Shown here in pieces: positions 1 through 5,102 of a DNA stretch of 6,158 bases. The position numbers were made by a program, and so were the translations under genes. Positions within the stretch are counted from its first letter, which is position 1, and the number at the start of each line of letters is the position of its first letter. This DNA comes from Candidatus Dormiibacterota bacterium (GTDB taxonomy: Bacteria; Chloroflexota; Dormibacteria; Aeolococcales; Aeolococcaceae), in assembly GCA_003170875.1 (NCBI GenBank), contig PMYJ01000243.1, positions 1 through 6,158 on the forward strand, written 5' to 3'. Under the pieces are notes generated by a model. The model was not told where the DNA came from. It made no database searches and worked only from the letters and a program-made list of their open reading frames with translations.

Positions 1-215
1 CCGGCGCGCACGATGTGGCGCATCGCCTCGGCCATCGGCCCGAGGTCGGCGGCGACCGCCGCTTCGAGCCGGCCTTCGAACTCGGCGAGCTCCTCGAGGA
101 TCGGGCTGAAGAGCGTCTGCGCATCGCTCGTGGCCGATGCCGCGGCGTCCGCCTTCGGGGGCCGGCCCTCGGCGGGCACCTCCATCGCCTGCCGGAGTGC
201 TCCGCTCGCGTCCAT
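1..215 (-). CDS. Polyprenyl diphosphate synthase-like protein, N-terminal fragment (cut by left edge)
   Basis: The visible ~71 codons end in IVRAG exactly at the window edge, preceded by a helical stretch (FSPILEELAEFEGRLEAAVA) about 15-35 residues earlier. This matches the N-terminus of trans-polyprenyl diphosphate synthases, in which the next residues would be the GGKRLRP motif that binds isopentenyl diphosphate. Such enzymes extend allylic diphosphates with IPP to make quinone tails or related lipids. The Asp-rich catalytic motifs (DDxxD) lie outside the window, so chain length and product cannot be read. An ATG at 215 is chosen because a TATCCT hexamer lies 10 nt upstream. An in-frame GTG at 239, two codons after a TGA, is an alternative that adds eight residues. 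Neither start has a Shine-Dalgarno. The first ~35 residues are Ala/Pro-rich and look unconserved. The gene lies 73 nt downstream of murD2 on the same strand, so it may be co-transcribed or have its own promoter. Confidence 0.72.
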   Translation of the reverse strand, partial: MDASGALRQAMEVPAEGRPPKADAAASATSDAQTLFSPILEELAEFEGRLEAAVAADLGPMAEAMRHIVRA

Positions 216-225
216 CTGTGGGGGG

Positions 226-251
226 AGGATATCAGTCACCGGTCAGACCGG
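226..251 (-). promoter_or_regulatory. Putative promoter with an operator-like palindrome before the polyprenyl synthase-like gene
   Basis: On the minus strand a TATCCT hexamer (231-226) lies 10 nt before the ATG at 215. The same hexamer precedes the tRNA-Cys gene in this window. Upstream, at 251-239, is a perfect interrupted palindrome, CCGGTC-T-GACCGG, with 6-bp arms and a 1-nt centre. It would fall in the -35/-10 spacer, where a repressor could act. The one-base centre makes a protein-binding site more likely than an RNA hairpin. No convincing -35 box is visible. Function is inferred only, and in GC-rich DNA such a palindrome can arise by chance. Confidence 0.3.
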
Positions 252-278
252 CTTCGGCCCGCCCGCCAGCGCCCGCGG

Positions 279-296
279 TTCACGCCGTTCACGCCG
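279..296. repeat. Perfect 9-bp tandem duplication over the murD2 stop codon
   Basis: TTCACGCCG occurs twice head to tail (279-287 and 288-296 on the plus strand). On the minus strand each copy carries a TGA, and because the unit is 9 nt both TGAs are in the murD2 frame. The gene therefore ends with a stop followed three codons later by a backup stop. This looks like a small slippage duplication. Confidence 0.75.
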
Positions 297-1647
297 GCGC
301 GGCCGGCTCCACGTCCGTTACCAGCTCGCGGAAGGCGTCTCCCCGCGCCTCGAAGTCGCGGAAGGCGCCATAGCTGGGAGCCCCGGGCGAGAGGAGCATC
401 ACCGACCCCGGTTCGGCGCGGGCCCGGGCGAGCCGCACGGCCTCGCCCAGGTCGGCCGCGGGGAGGACCGGGGGTGCACCCGGCAGCGCCGCCAGCTCCC
501 CGGCCAGCCGGTCGCCGCTCGGAGGCAGGGCGACCACGGCGAGGACGCCCCGGTCCCGGCGGAGGCGCCGCGCCAGGGGCCCGTAGTCCTGCCCGCGATC
601 GAATCCCCCGGCGATCAGCACCACTGGCCGCCCCTCCAGAGCGTCGAGCGCAGCCACCGTGGCCTCCGGAATGGTGGCGATGCTGTCGTTGACGAAGGTG
701 ACTCCAGCCGCCTCGCCCACGGGTTCGAGCCGGTGCCGCAACGGCCGGAAGCCGGAGAGCGCGGGGACGAGGGGGCGCACCTCGACGCCGGCCTCCTCGA
801 GGGCGGTGAGGGCCGCGCATGCATTGAGCAGGTTGTGCCGGCCGCGGAGCTGGAGCCGGTCCGCGGCGACGAGCCGGTCATCGCGCCAGAGAATCGAGCT
901 GCCGTCGGTGTGATAGCCGGCGGGGTCACCGAACCAGACGTGCCGGCCGGGCAGCGCCGGCGCGAGCGCCCGGGTGCGGGTGTCCTCGCGGTTGAGGACG
1001 GCCACCATGCCGGGCCGATGGGCAAAGAGGTTGAGCTTGTCGGCGAAATACCGCGCCTCGGTGCCGTGCCAATCCAGGTGCTCGCGGTAGAGGTTGAGGA
1101 GCACCCCCACCTGCGGTGACCAGTCCAGGTCGCTGATCTGGTGGCTGGAGAGCTCGAGCACCCAGAGCGAGGGCAGCGGCTCGGGATGCAGGTGCGTGAG
1201 CAGGGGGATGCCGATGTTGCCGGCCAGCACGGTTCGCATGCCGGCGGCGCGGGCGAGGTGGTCGATCAGGGAGCTGGTCGTGCTCTTGCCCTTCGACCCG
1301 GTGACCGCGATGACTGTCTCGCCCGCGTGCTCGGCCCCCCAGAGGTTGGTCGCGGTCGTGACCCGGGTAGCGGCGGCGACCCGCAGGGCATCGTCACGGT
1401 AGCGGCTGAGGCCTGGGGAGCGGACCACGACATCCGAGGCGCAGAGCCGGGCGATGCCCTCCTCGCCGTGGAGCCAGGGGAGGGTCGCGGCGACGGCGCG
1501 CTCCGCCTCCGTTGGCGGCGCGTCGGTGACGACGGCGATGCCGGTCGGCGGATCCGCCATCGCGGTCAGCGCCGCGAGCGTCGCCCGGCCCTCACGACCG
1601 AAGCCCCAGAGCGCGACGCGCCGGCCTCCGAGCTCATCCAAGCGCAT
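289..1647 (-). CDS. murD2: MurD2: UDP-N-acetylmuramoyl-L-alanine--L-glutamate ligase
   Basis: This is a cytoplasmic 452-residue Mur ligase of ordinary MurD length. It shows an N-terminal Rossmann-like glycine motif (GFGREG, 15-20), the ATP P-loop TGSKGKSTT (116-124), the Mg-binding ELSS stretch (165-168), the probable carbamylated lysine K204 in YFADKLNLF, a RHRLEPV hinge (304-310), NDSIATIPEAT (320-330) and the C-terminal LLSPGAPSYGAFRDFEARGDAF (418-439). Canonical MurD has NDSKATN, whose Lys lies in the D-Glu pocket; here it is Ile. With murL directly upstream, this supports the MurD2 subtype, which joins L-Glu to UDP-MurNAc-L-Ala. The chosen ATG at 1647 has a GGAG 7 nt upstream, and its first 14 nt overlap the end of murL, so translational coupling is likely. 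The frame stays open for another 139 codons upstream, but that part lies antisense-free within murL and is a shadow. A classical D-Glu-adding MurD is the alternative and is less likely. Confidence 0.85.
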   Translation of the reverse strand: MRLDELGGRRVALWGFGREGRATLAALTAMADPPTGIAVVTDAPPTEAERAVAATLPWLHGEEGIARLCASDVVVRSPGLSRYRDDALRVAAATRVTTATNLWGAEHAGETVIAVTGSKGKSTTSSLIDHLARAAGMRTVLAGNIGIPLLTHLHPEPLPSLWVLELSSHQISDLDWSPQVGVLLNLYREHLDWHGTEARYFADKLNLFAHRPGMVAVLNREDTRTRALAPALPGRHVWFGDPAGYHTDGSSILWRDDRLVAADRLQLRGRHNLLNACAALTALEEAGVEVRPLVPALSGFRPLRHRLEPVGEAAGVTFVNDSIATIPEATVAALDALEGRPVVLIAGGFDRGQDYGPLARRLRRDRGVLAVVALPPSGDRLAGELAALPGAPPVLPAADLGEAVRLARARAEPGSVMLLSPGAPSYGAFRDFEARGDAFRELVTDVEPAAPA

Positions 1648-3007
1648 CGGCGAACTCCATGTACGCCGCTGGCAGTGCGTGCTCGCGTGCGGGCGCCAGC
1701 ACCGCGTCGACGGCCTCCTGGGAGAGCCCGGCCACCCGCGGGTCGGCGCCCAGGGCCCGCACCACCGCGGCATCGCGCCAGCCCTCCGAGGCGGCGAGCA
1801 GGCGCATCGCGACCCTCGACTCCTCCACCTCCCCCACGCACTCCAACGGCTTGTCGGCCTCGATCCCGAGCAGGGCGGCGAAACCCGGAAGCTGGGTGGG
1901 GTCGCCAAGCAGATCGCTCCCCATGATCGAGACAATCCTGTCCCTATCCAGGAAGGGTGCCAGCGCCAGCGCGACGAACCGGCATTTCGGGCAGTCACCG
2001 CACCAGCTGGGCGTGCGCCGGTCCCGGTCGAGCAGGAAGGCGCGGTTACAGCTGACGAAGGCACGGTGATAGGCGGGCAGGGCGGCGAAGCGCCGGGCGA
2101 TGGCCAGCTCCGACCACGGCCGGAGCAGGGAGAAGTAGTCGAGATCGGCGGCGACGTGGCCGGCGACGATGGCCGCGAAGCGCCGCTCGAAGTCCCAGCT
2201 CTTGCTGTACTGGTGGTTGACCTCGATGCCGTCCCAGATGAGGCTGGCCGCCGATGCGGAGCGCTCGTCGGCCATCACCACGGCGCCGGCACCGTGGACC
2301 AGGGCTGCGATGACGGCCAGACACGAGACGACGGCGGTGACCGGGACGTGCCCATTGAGGGCGCCGCGGCGGTTGAGCTCCAGGAGATGGGGGTCGAGGA
2401 CCCGGGTCACCGCGACGTGAGGAAGCCCGGCCACCTCCACGGTGCGAACCACCGCGGGCGCTTTCCCCACACTGAAGAGGAGGGGTTCACGGCCGGCTCC
2501 GCGGACGGCCTCCAGGGCCACGATCGAGTCCTTGCCGCCTCCGATCGGCACCAGTGGCCGGTCGCCGAGGCCCGCGGGCCCCGCTTTCGGCGCGCCAGTT
2601 CCCGTGCTCGGAAAGGGCGGTATCTCGTGCCCCCGGAGGTCGTTCACGAAGCGGCACTCGGCCAGACCGCGGGTGTACAGGCGGTGAAGAAACGCGGCCA
2701 GCTCCGGATCGGGCAGATCCGTCTCGACCGAGATCTCGGGGGCGAAGCACGTCTTGTAGTAGCTGACCCCGGCGATGAGGTGGAGCAGGGCGACTGCACG
2801 CTCGAGTGCCTCCATCCGAGCTGGGTCCAGACCGGCGACAGGTGCCCCGAGCTCGACCCGCTCATGCAACTCGTCGCCGTCGAGGGCGTAGCCGAGATCG
2901 ATCAGCCCCGTCGCGGGCTCCAATCGCCATCCCACGAATCGGAACCGGCGGACGGAGGCGGGAACGAAGGGGGGAGCCGCCGCCGGCTGCGGTTCAGAGA
3001 CGGGCAT
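1634..3007 (-). CDS. murL: MurL: UDP-MurNAc-L-alanyl-L-glutamate epimerase
   Basis: This 457-residue cytoplasmic protein resembles MurL, which in Xanthomonas epimerises the terminal L-Glu of UDP-MurNAc-L-Ala-L-Glu to D-Glu in an ATP- and Mg-dependent reaction, replacing the need for free D-Glu from MurI racemase. Visible motifs are a PP-loop, PIGGGKDS (154-161), as in ATP-pyrophosphatase enzymes that adenylate substrates; the stretch HQYSKSWDFE (265-274); FSLLRPWSEL (292-301); and a Cys cluster WCGDCPKC (C336, C339, C342) that could bind a metal. The first ~18 residues are Pro/Ala-rich and probably dispensable. The ATG at 3007 has no Shine-Dalgarno, but a CATACT hexamer sits 6 nt before it, so a leaderless transcript may start here in addition to read-through from the hydrolase 22 nt upstream. 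The 3' end overlaps murD2 by 14 nt. Its substrate maker is thus its immediate neighbour, which strongly supports the call. Other PP-loop enzymes (asparagine synthase-like, N-acyl sugar amidotransferases) are less likely. Confidence 0.85.
   Translation of the reverse strand: MPVSEPQPAAAPPFVPASVRRFRFVGWRLEPATGLIDLGYALDGDELHERVELGAPVAGLDPARMEALERAVALLHLIAGVSYYKTCFAPEISVETDLPDPELAAFLHRLYTRGLAECRFVNDLRGHEIPPFPSTGTGAPKAGPAGLGDRPLVPIGGGKDSIVALEAVRGAGREPLLFSVGKAPAVVRTVEVAGLPHVAVTRVLDPHLLELNRRGALNGHVPVTAVVSCLAVIAALVHGAGAVVMADERSASAASLIWDGIEVNHQYSKSWDFERRFAAIVAGHVAADLDYFSLLRPWSELAIARRFAALPAYHRAFVSCNRAFLLDRDRRTPSWCGDCPKCRFVALALAPFLDRDRIVSIMGSDLLGDPTQLPGFAALLGIEADKPLECVGEVEESRVAMRLLAASEGWRDAAVVRALGADPRVAGLSQEAVDAVLAPAREHALPAAYMEFADALG
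1655..1658 (-). promoter_or_regulatory. Ribosome binding site of murD2 inside murL
   Basis: A GGAG lies within the last codons of murL, 7 nt before the murD2 ATG at 1647. It is one of the few clear Shine-Dalgarno sites in the window. It fixes the murD2 start and suggests that the ligase is translated by ribosomes finishing murL. Confidence 0.65.
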
Positions 3008-3013
3008 CGGCTC

Positions 3014-3019
3014 AGTATG
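3014..3019 (-). promoter_or_regulatory. Possible -10 element for a leaderless murL transcript
   Basis: CATACT reads on the minus strand with six nt (GAGCCG) between it and the murL ATG, so RNA synthesis would begin at or next to the start codon. It matches the -10 consensus at the key A2 and T6 positions but not at the first T. It lies in the 22-nt gap after the hydrolase stop. No clear -35 box is seen. It may be an internal promoter letting murL-murD2 be expressed apart from the hydrolase. Confidence 0.3.
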
Positions 3020-3029
3020 CGAGGAGAGA

Positions 3030-4106
3030 TCAGGTGGCGGGCTGGATTCCGGGGGTCCTCATGACGGCGGCGCCACGCCCGGCGATTCCGGTGAGTCCGG
3101 AGTGCGGGGTGACCAGCCAGTCGCTCACCCGGGCGGCGAGCCCGGGGGCGTTGAGCACCGAGACGTGCCCCTGCGGGTAGCTCCACAGCTCCGAACCCCA
3201 CGCCTCGGCCAGCGCTGCCATGGGCGCGTCACCGACGACCCCGTCGAGGGTTGGGCGGACGATGGCGATCCGCTCCCCGGGTGTCGCCGGAGGGGAGAAG
3301 GTGCGGGCCACGATGGGGGCGAGAGCCGCCACCACCACCCGTCGTGCCTGGTCGCGGTCGGGGCCCCACACCCCTCCCCCGCCGCCGTCCAGGCCCACCA
3401 CCCGCCGGGTGCGCCGTGGAAGGTTATGGAGGACGGTGGAGGCGGGGTCGCAGAAGGGGGCGAGGGCAACCACCGCGTCGAGCTCCAGCTGAGCGGCGAG
3501 CAGGAGGGCGACGAGGCCGCCGAGGGAGGTCCCGCAGACCTCCACCCGATCGCTCACCTCGCGCCGCGCCCAGGCAAGCACCGCCGCGCAATCCTCCACC
3601 GACTGGCGAACGATCTCACGCGTCCAGGTCAGGTCCGCCTGGATGAATCCCTCGCCGCTCCGGCTGCCCGGCCGGCGCCGGCGGAGGTGAAGGGGAAGGT
3701 CGATACGGGCCGCATGGGCGCCGCTCGCCGTGAGCGCCCGGCAGCGGCGCTCCTCGTACCAGGGGCTGGGCGAGGCCAGCCCGTGGATGACCAGCACGAA
3801 GGGGAGGTCGCGCCGGCCGGGCCGGAGATGCGCGGTGGCCTCCAACTGGCGGCTCCCCGGGTCAGTCCCGGGCCCCTGGCTCGGCCCGCTCAGATCGCGC
3901 ACCTCCACCCCATCGGCGTCGTGGCGCAGAACCGGACCGGCGGTGACCTCGGCGAGGTCGTGGAGCCGGCTCGCAGCCCAGAACTCGTGGGGGTCGGCGG
4001 GCGCCCAGCTTCCCGAAGCGGGGGTATCCACGGGGAGGCGGGCAAGCTGCCAGCGCACCCCGGCGTCCATCGCCCGGGCGACCAGAGTGCTGACCCGATC
4101 GATCAT
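3030..4106 (-). CDS. Alpha/beta-hydrolase fold protein of unknown substrate
   Basis: The 358-residue product has the order expected of an alpha/beta hydrolase. A strand with the oxyanion HG motif (VLVIHGLASPSPWYEER, HG at 108-109) comes first, then IDLPLHLRRRRPGSRSGEGF (135-154), the nucleophile elbow CGTSLGG with Ser194, a candidate acid Asp288 in RPTLDGVVG (Asp293 is a second candidate), and the catalytic His314 in YPQGHVSV. There is no signal peptide or membrane segment, so it is probably cytoplasmic. The ~100-residue N-terminal part has no motif I recognise. The layout resembles ABHD18/DUF2048-like hydrolases, but the match is not certain. A Gly run at 241-245 looks like a loop. The start at 4106 is chosen because the frame further upstream runs antisense-free straight through a tRNA-Leu gene. 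A TTG at 4142 is a possible alternative. The stop lies 22 nt before murL, on the same strand, so a role linked to cell-envelope metabolism is conceivable but not shown. Confidence 0.82.
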   Translation of the reverse strand: MIDRVSTLVARAMDAGVRWQLARLPVDTPASGSWAPADPHEFWAASRLHDLAEVTAGPVLRHDADGVEVRDLSGPSQGPGTDPGSRQLEATAHLRPGRRDLPFVLVIHGLASPSPWYEERRCRALTASGAHAARIDLPLHLRRRRPGSRSGEGFIQADLTWTREIVRQSVEDCAAVLAWARREVSDRVEVCGTSLGGLVALLLAAQLELDAVVALAPFCDPASTVLHNLPRRTRRVVGLDGGGGGVWGPDRDQARRVVVAALAPIVARTFSPPATPGERIAIVRPTLDGVVGDAPMAALAEAWGSELWSYPQGHVSVLNAPGLAARVSDWLVTPHSGLTGIAGRGAAVMRTPGIQPAT

Positions 4107-4132
4107 CCCATTGCCCCGATGGAGAGACGCAT
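4103..4132 (-). CDS. Possible 9-codon leaderless leader peptide coupled to the hydrolase
   Basis: An ATG at 4132 opens a 9-residue reading frame (MRLSIGAMG) whose TGA overlaps the hydrolase ATG as ATGA. A TACATT hexamer (4146-4141) ends 8 nt before this ATG, the same spacing as in the SprT-like gene. The arrangement would let ribosomes loading on a leaderless mRNA re-initiate on the hydrolase. The frame is very short and could be chance. Confidence 0.25.
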   Translation of the reverse strand: MRLSIGAMG

Positions 4133-4140
4133 TCGTGAGC

Positions 4141-4146
4141 AATGTA
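4141..4146 (-). promoter_or_regulatory. Putative -10 element for the hydrolase-murL-murD2 operon
   Basis: TACATT fits the -10 consensus at A2 and T6 and is 8 nt upstream of a mini-ORF ATG and 34 nt upstream of the hydrolase ATG. A CTGACT hexamer 19 nt further upstream is a weak -35 candidate. It lies in the 125-nt gap between tRNA-Leu and the hydrolase, in which no other structure is evident. Confidence 0.35.
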
Positions 4147-4231
4147 CCCCGGCGTACCGATTCCCAGTCAGGCGTGTCGGGGGCAGCTCGACGTAACGCA
4201 ATGATGCTAGTGGCGAACGTTGCGAGCGGAG

Positions 4232-4316
4232 TACCGGGCCCGGGGATCGAACCCGGATGGGGCAGCGCCCCCGCGGTGTTTAGGACCGCTGCGTCTACCG
4301 ATTCCGCCAGCCCGGT
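4232..4316 (-). tRNA. tRNA-Leu (anticodon UAA)
   Basis: This is an 85-nt type II tRNA. The acceptor stem is a perfect 7-bp ACCGGGC/GCCCGGT with discriminator A73. The D arm contains GGTAGACGC. The anticodon stem is GCGGT/ACCGC around the loop CCTAAAC, which places UAA at 4282-4280. The long variable arm has a 5-bp stem (GGGGC/GCCCC), and the T arm is CCGGG-TTCGATC-CCCGG. The 3' CCA is not encoded (CTC follows). Position 33, normally U, is C. The UUA codon it reads is absent from every coding sequence in the window, as expected in very GC-rich DNA, so this resembles the Streptomyces bldA situation. Confidence 0.93.
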
Positions 4317-4327
4317 GCGGGTGTCCC

Positions 4328-4333
4328 AGTCTA
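4328..4333 (-). promoter_or_regulatory. Putative -10 element of tRNA-Leu
   Basis: TAGACT on the minus strand ends 11 nt before the mature tRNA 5' end, giving a leader of about 4-5 nt. It lies in the 42-nt gap shared with the divergent SprT-like gene, and the two promoters would overlap. No good -35 box is visible. Confidence 0.4.
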
Positions 4334-4344
4334 GCCCGAGCACC

Positions 4345-4350
4345 TATACT
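4345..4350 (+). promoter_or_regulatory. -10 element of the leaderless SprT-like gene
   Basis: TATACT matches the -10 consensus at five of six positions and is followed by 8 nt and then the ATG at 4359. Transcription would therefore begin at or within a base or two of the start codon. The site 17 nt upstream (TGTCCC) is a poor -35. The lack of a Shine-Dalgarno agrees with leaderless initiation. Confidence 0.55.
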
Positions 4351-4358
4351 GCGGACGG

Positions 4359-4922
4359 ATGTTCGCCAGGCGGTTCTCCGAGTCCAGCTACCGTCGCAGC
4401 CAGGCCGCCACCGGCGTGCCGGTACGTCCGACCCCGATCGCCCGGGGGCTGACGCTCCGGGTCCTCGGGGTGGGTGAGGAAGCCGCCGAGCGGGAACGCA
4501 TCGGCCAGCACCTCATCGACGAGCTGAGCCGGGAGGCAGGCCTCCCCCCCTGCCAGGTGGTCGTACCGGACCGCCCGCAGGTGCACCGGCACGACGGGCA
4601 GCGCCTCCAGTCAAAGACGTACGGCTACTACACCTTCCGGCTGGACGCTGAGGGCAAGGTGGCATGGGCGCGCATCCGCATCTATCACCGCACCGCGGTC
4701 CAGCAGCGCGTCATCGCTCCCAAGGTCTTCCTCAACACGCTGCTCCACGAATGGACACACCACTACGACTTTCACGGGTTGCGACTGCCGCGCTCGTACC
4801 ACACGGCCGGCTTCTTCGCACGGCTCCGTGCTCTGGCCGATGCCCTCGAGGTCGGATTCGTACTGCCGCCCGACCCCGACGCCGCGGGGCAGCCGGCCGG
4901 AGGAGCGGCGCCCGCCGATTAG
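4359..4922 (+). CDS. SprT-like zinc metallopeptidase domain protein
   Basis: The 187-residue protein carries a zincin active site, LLHEWTHHYDF, with zinc ligands His130 and His134 and catalytic Glu131. A second conserved block, YHTAGFFARLRAL, places a probable third ligand at His148. The short gap between the two blocks and the overall size fit the SprT-like family. Upstream is a beta-rich stretch (TYGYYTFRLDAEGKVAWARIRIYHR, about 87-111) before the active-site helix, also typical. The first ~35 residues are basic and the last ~18 are Pro/Ala/Gly-rich, probably disordered. No signal peptide is seen, so it should act in the cytoplasm. Its substrate is unknown; SprT relatives in other organisms cleave DNA-crosslinked proteins. 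The start is fixed by the TATACT element 8 nt upstream. The gene diverges from tRNA-Leu and is followed by tRNA-Cys. Confidence 0.77.
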   Translation: MFARRFSESSYRRSQAATGVPVRPTPIARGLTLRVLGVGEEAAERERIGQHLIDELSREAGLPPCQVVVPDRPQVHRHDGQRLQSKTYGYYTFRLDAEGKVAWARIRIYHRTAVQQRVIAPKVFLNTLLHEWTHHYDFHGLRLPRSYHTAGFFARLRALADALEVGFVLPPDPDAAGQPAGGAAPAD

Positions 4923-4966
4923 CCCGAGGCTTGCGAACGCGGCGGCCCGGCCGTCACCGGCTCGGG

Positions 4967-4972
4967 TATCCT
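4967..4972 (+). promoter_or_regulatory. Putative -10 element of tRNA-Cys
   Basis: TATCCT ends 9 nt before the tRNA-Cys 5' end, a usual spacing for a short tRNA leader. No strong -35 is visible; a TTGCGA at 4931-4936 is too far upstream (30-nt spacer). Confidence 0.4.
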
Positions 4973-4981
4973 CGCTGATGC

Positions 4982-5055
4982 GGCGACGTAGCCAAGTGGT
5001 AAGGCACGGGTCTGCAAAACCCTGACCGTGGGTTCGATTCCCACCGTCGCCTCCA
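4982..5055 (+). tRNA. tRNA-Cys (anticodon GCA), CCA encoded
   Basis: The acceptor stem is GGCGACG/CGTCGCC, a perfect 7 bp. The D arm is GCC-AAGTGGTAA-GGC, the anticodon loop is CTGCAAA (anticodon GCA), and the T arm is GTGGG-TTCGATT-CCCAC. The discriminator is U73, the main identity base of tRNA-Cys, and it is followed by an encoded CCA (5053-5055). The 27-43 pair is C/U, a mismatch I recall from other high-GC tRNA-Cys. It stands alone, 59 nt after the SprT-like gene. Confidence 0.96.
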
Positions 5056-5102
5056 AACGCTCCACCTCCCGGGCATCCCCGGCCCGTGTGACGTCTCATC
5101 GC

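Noticed and set aside
13..1119. Plus-strand open frame of 368 codons opposite murD2
   Set aside because: It has low-complexity, Arg/Gly/Ala-rich shadow composition. The opposite strand carries an intact Mur ligase and the start of a polyprenyl synthase.
1648..2064. 139-codon upstream extension of the murD2 frame
   Set aside because: The extension lies wholly inside murL in another frame and has Arg/Trp/Ser-rich shadow composition. The ATG at 1647 has a Shine-Dalgarno and begins at the usual MurD N-terminus.
1454..3064. Long plus-strand open frame of 536 codons opposite murL
   Set aside because: It is a GC-driven antisense shadow: it has no recognisable domain, a His/Arg/Gly/Gln-skewed composition, and lies opposite clear murL and murD2 motifs.
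3364..3399. C-rich run (possible G-quadruplex on the minus strand)
   Set aside because: It lies inside the hydrolase gene and encodes a Gly run; the G-tracts are irregular and nothing else supports a structural role.
3102..4196. Plus-strand open frame of 364 codons opposite the hydrolase
   Set aside because: It has no domain signal and covers the hydrolase catalytic motifs in antisense.
4107..4343. 79-codon upstream extension of the hydrolase frame
   Set aside because: It would translate through the whole tRNA-Leu gene, and the residues match no hydrolase N-terminus.
4923..4966. CCCGAG and CTCGGG inverted repeat after the SprT-like gene
   Set aside because: Its arms are only 6 bp with a 32-nt loop and no T-tract, too weak to call a terminator in DNA this GC-rich.
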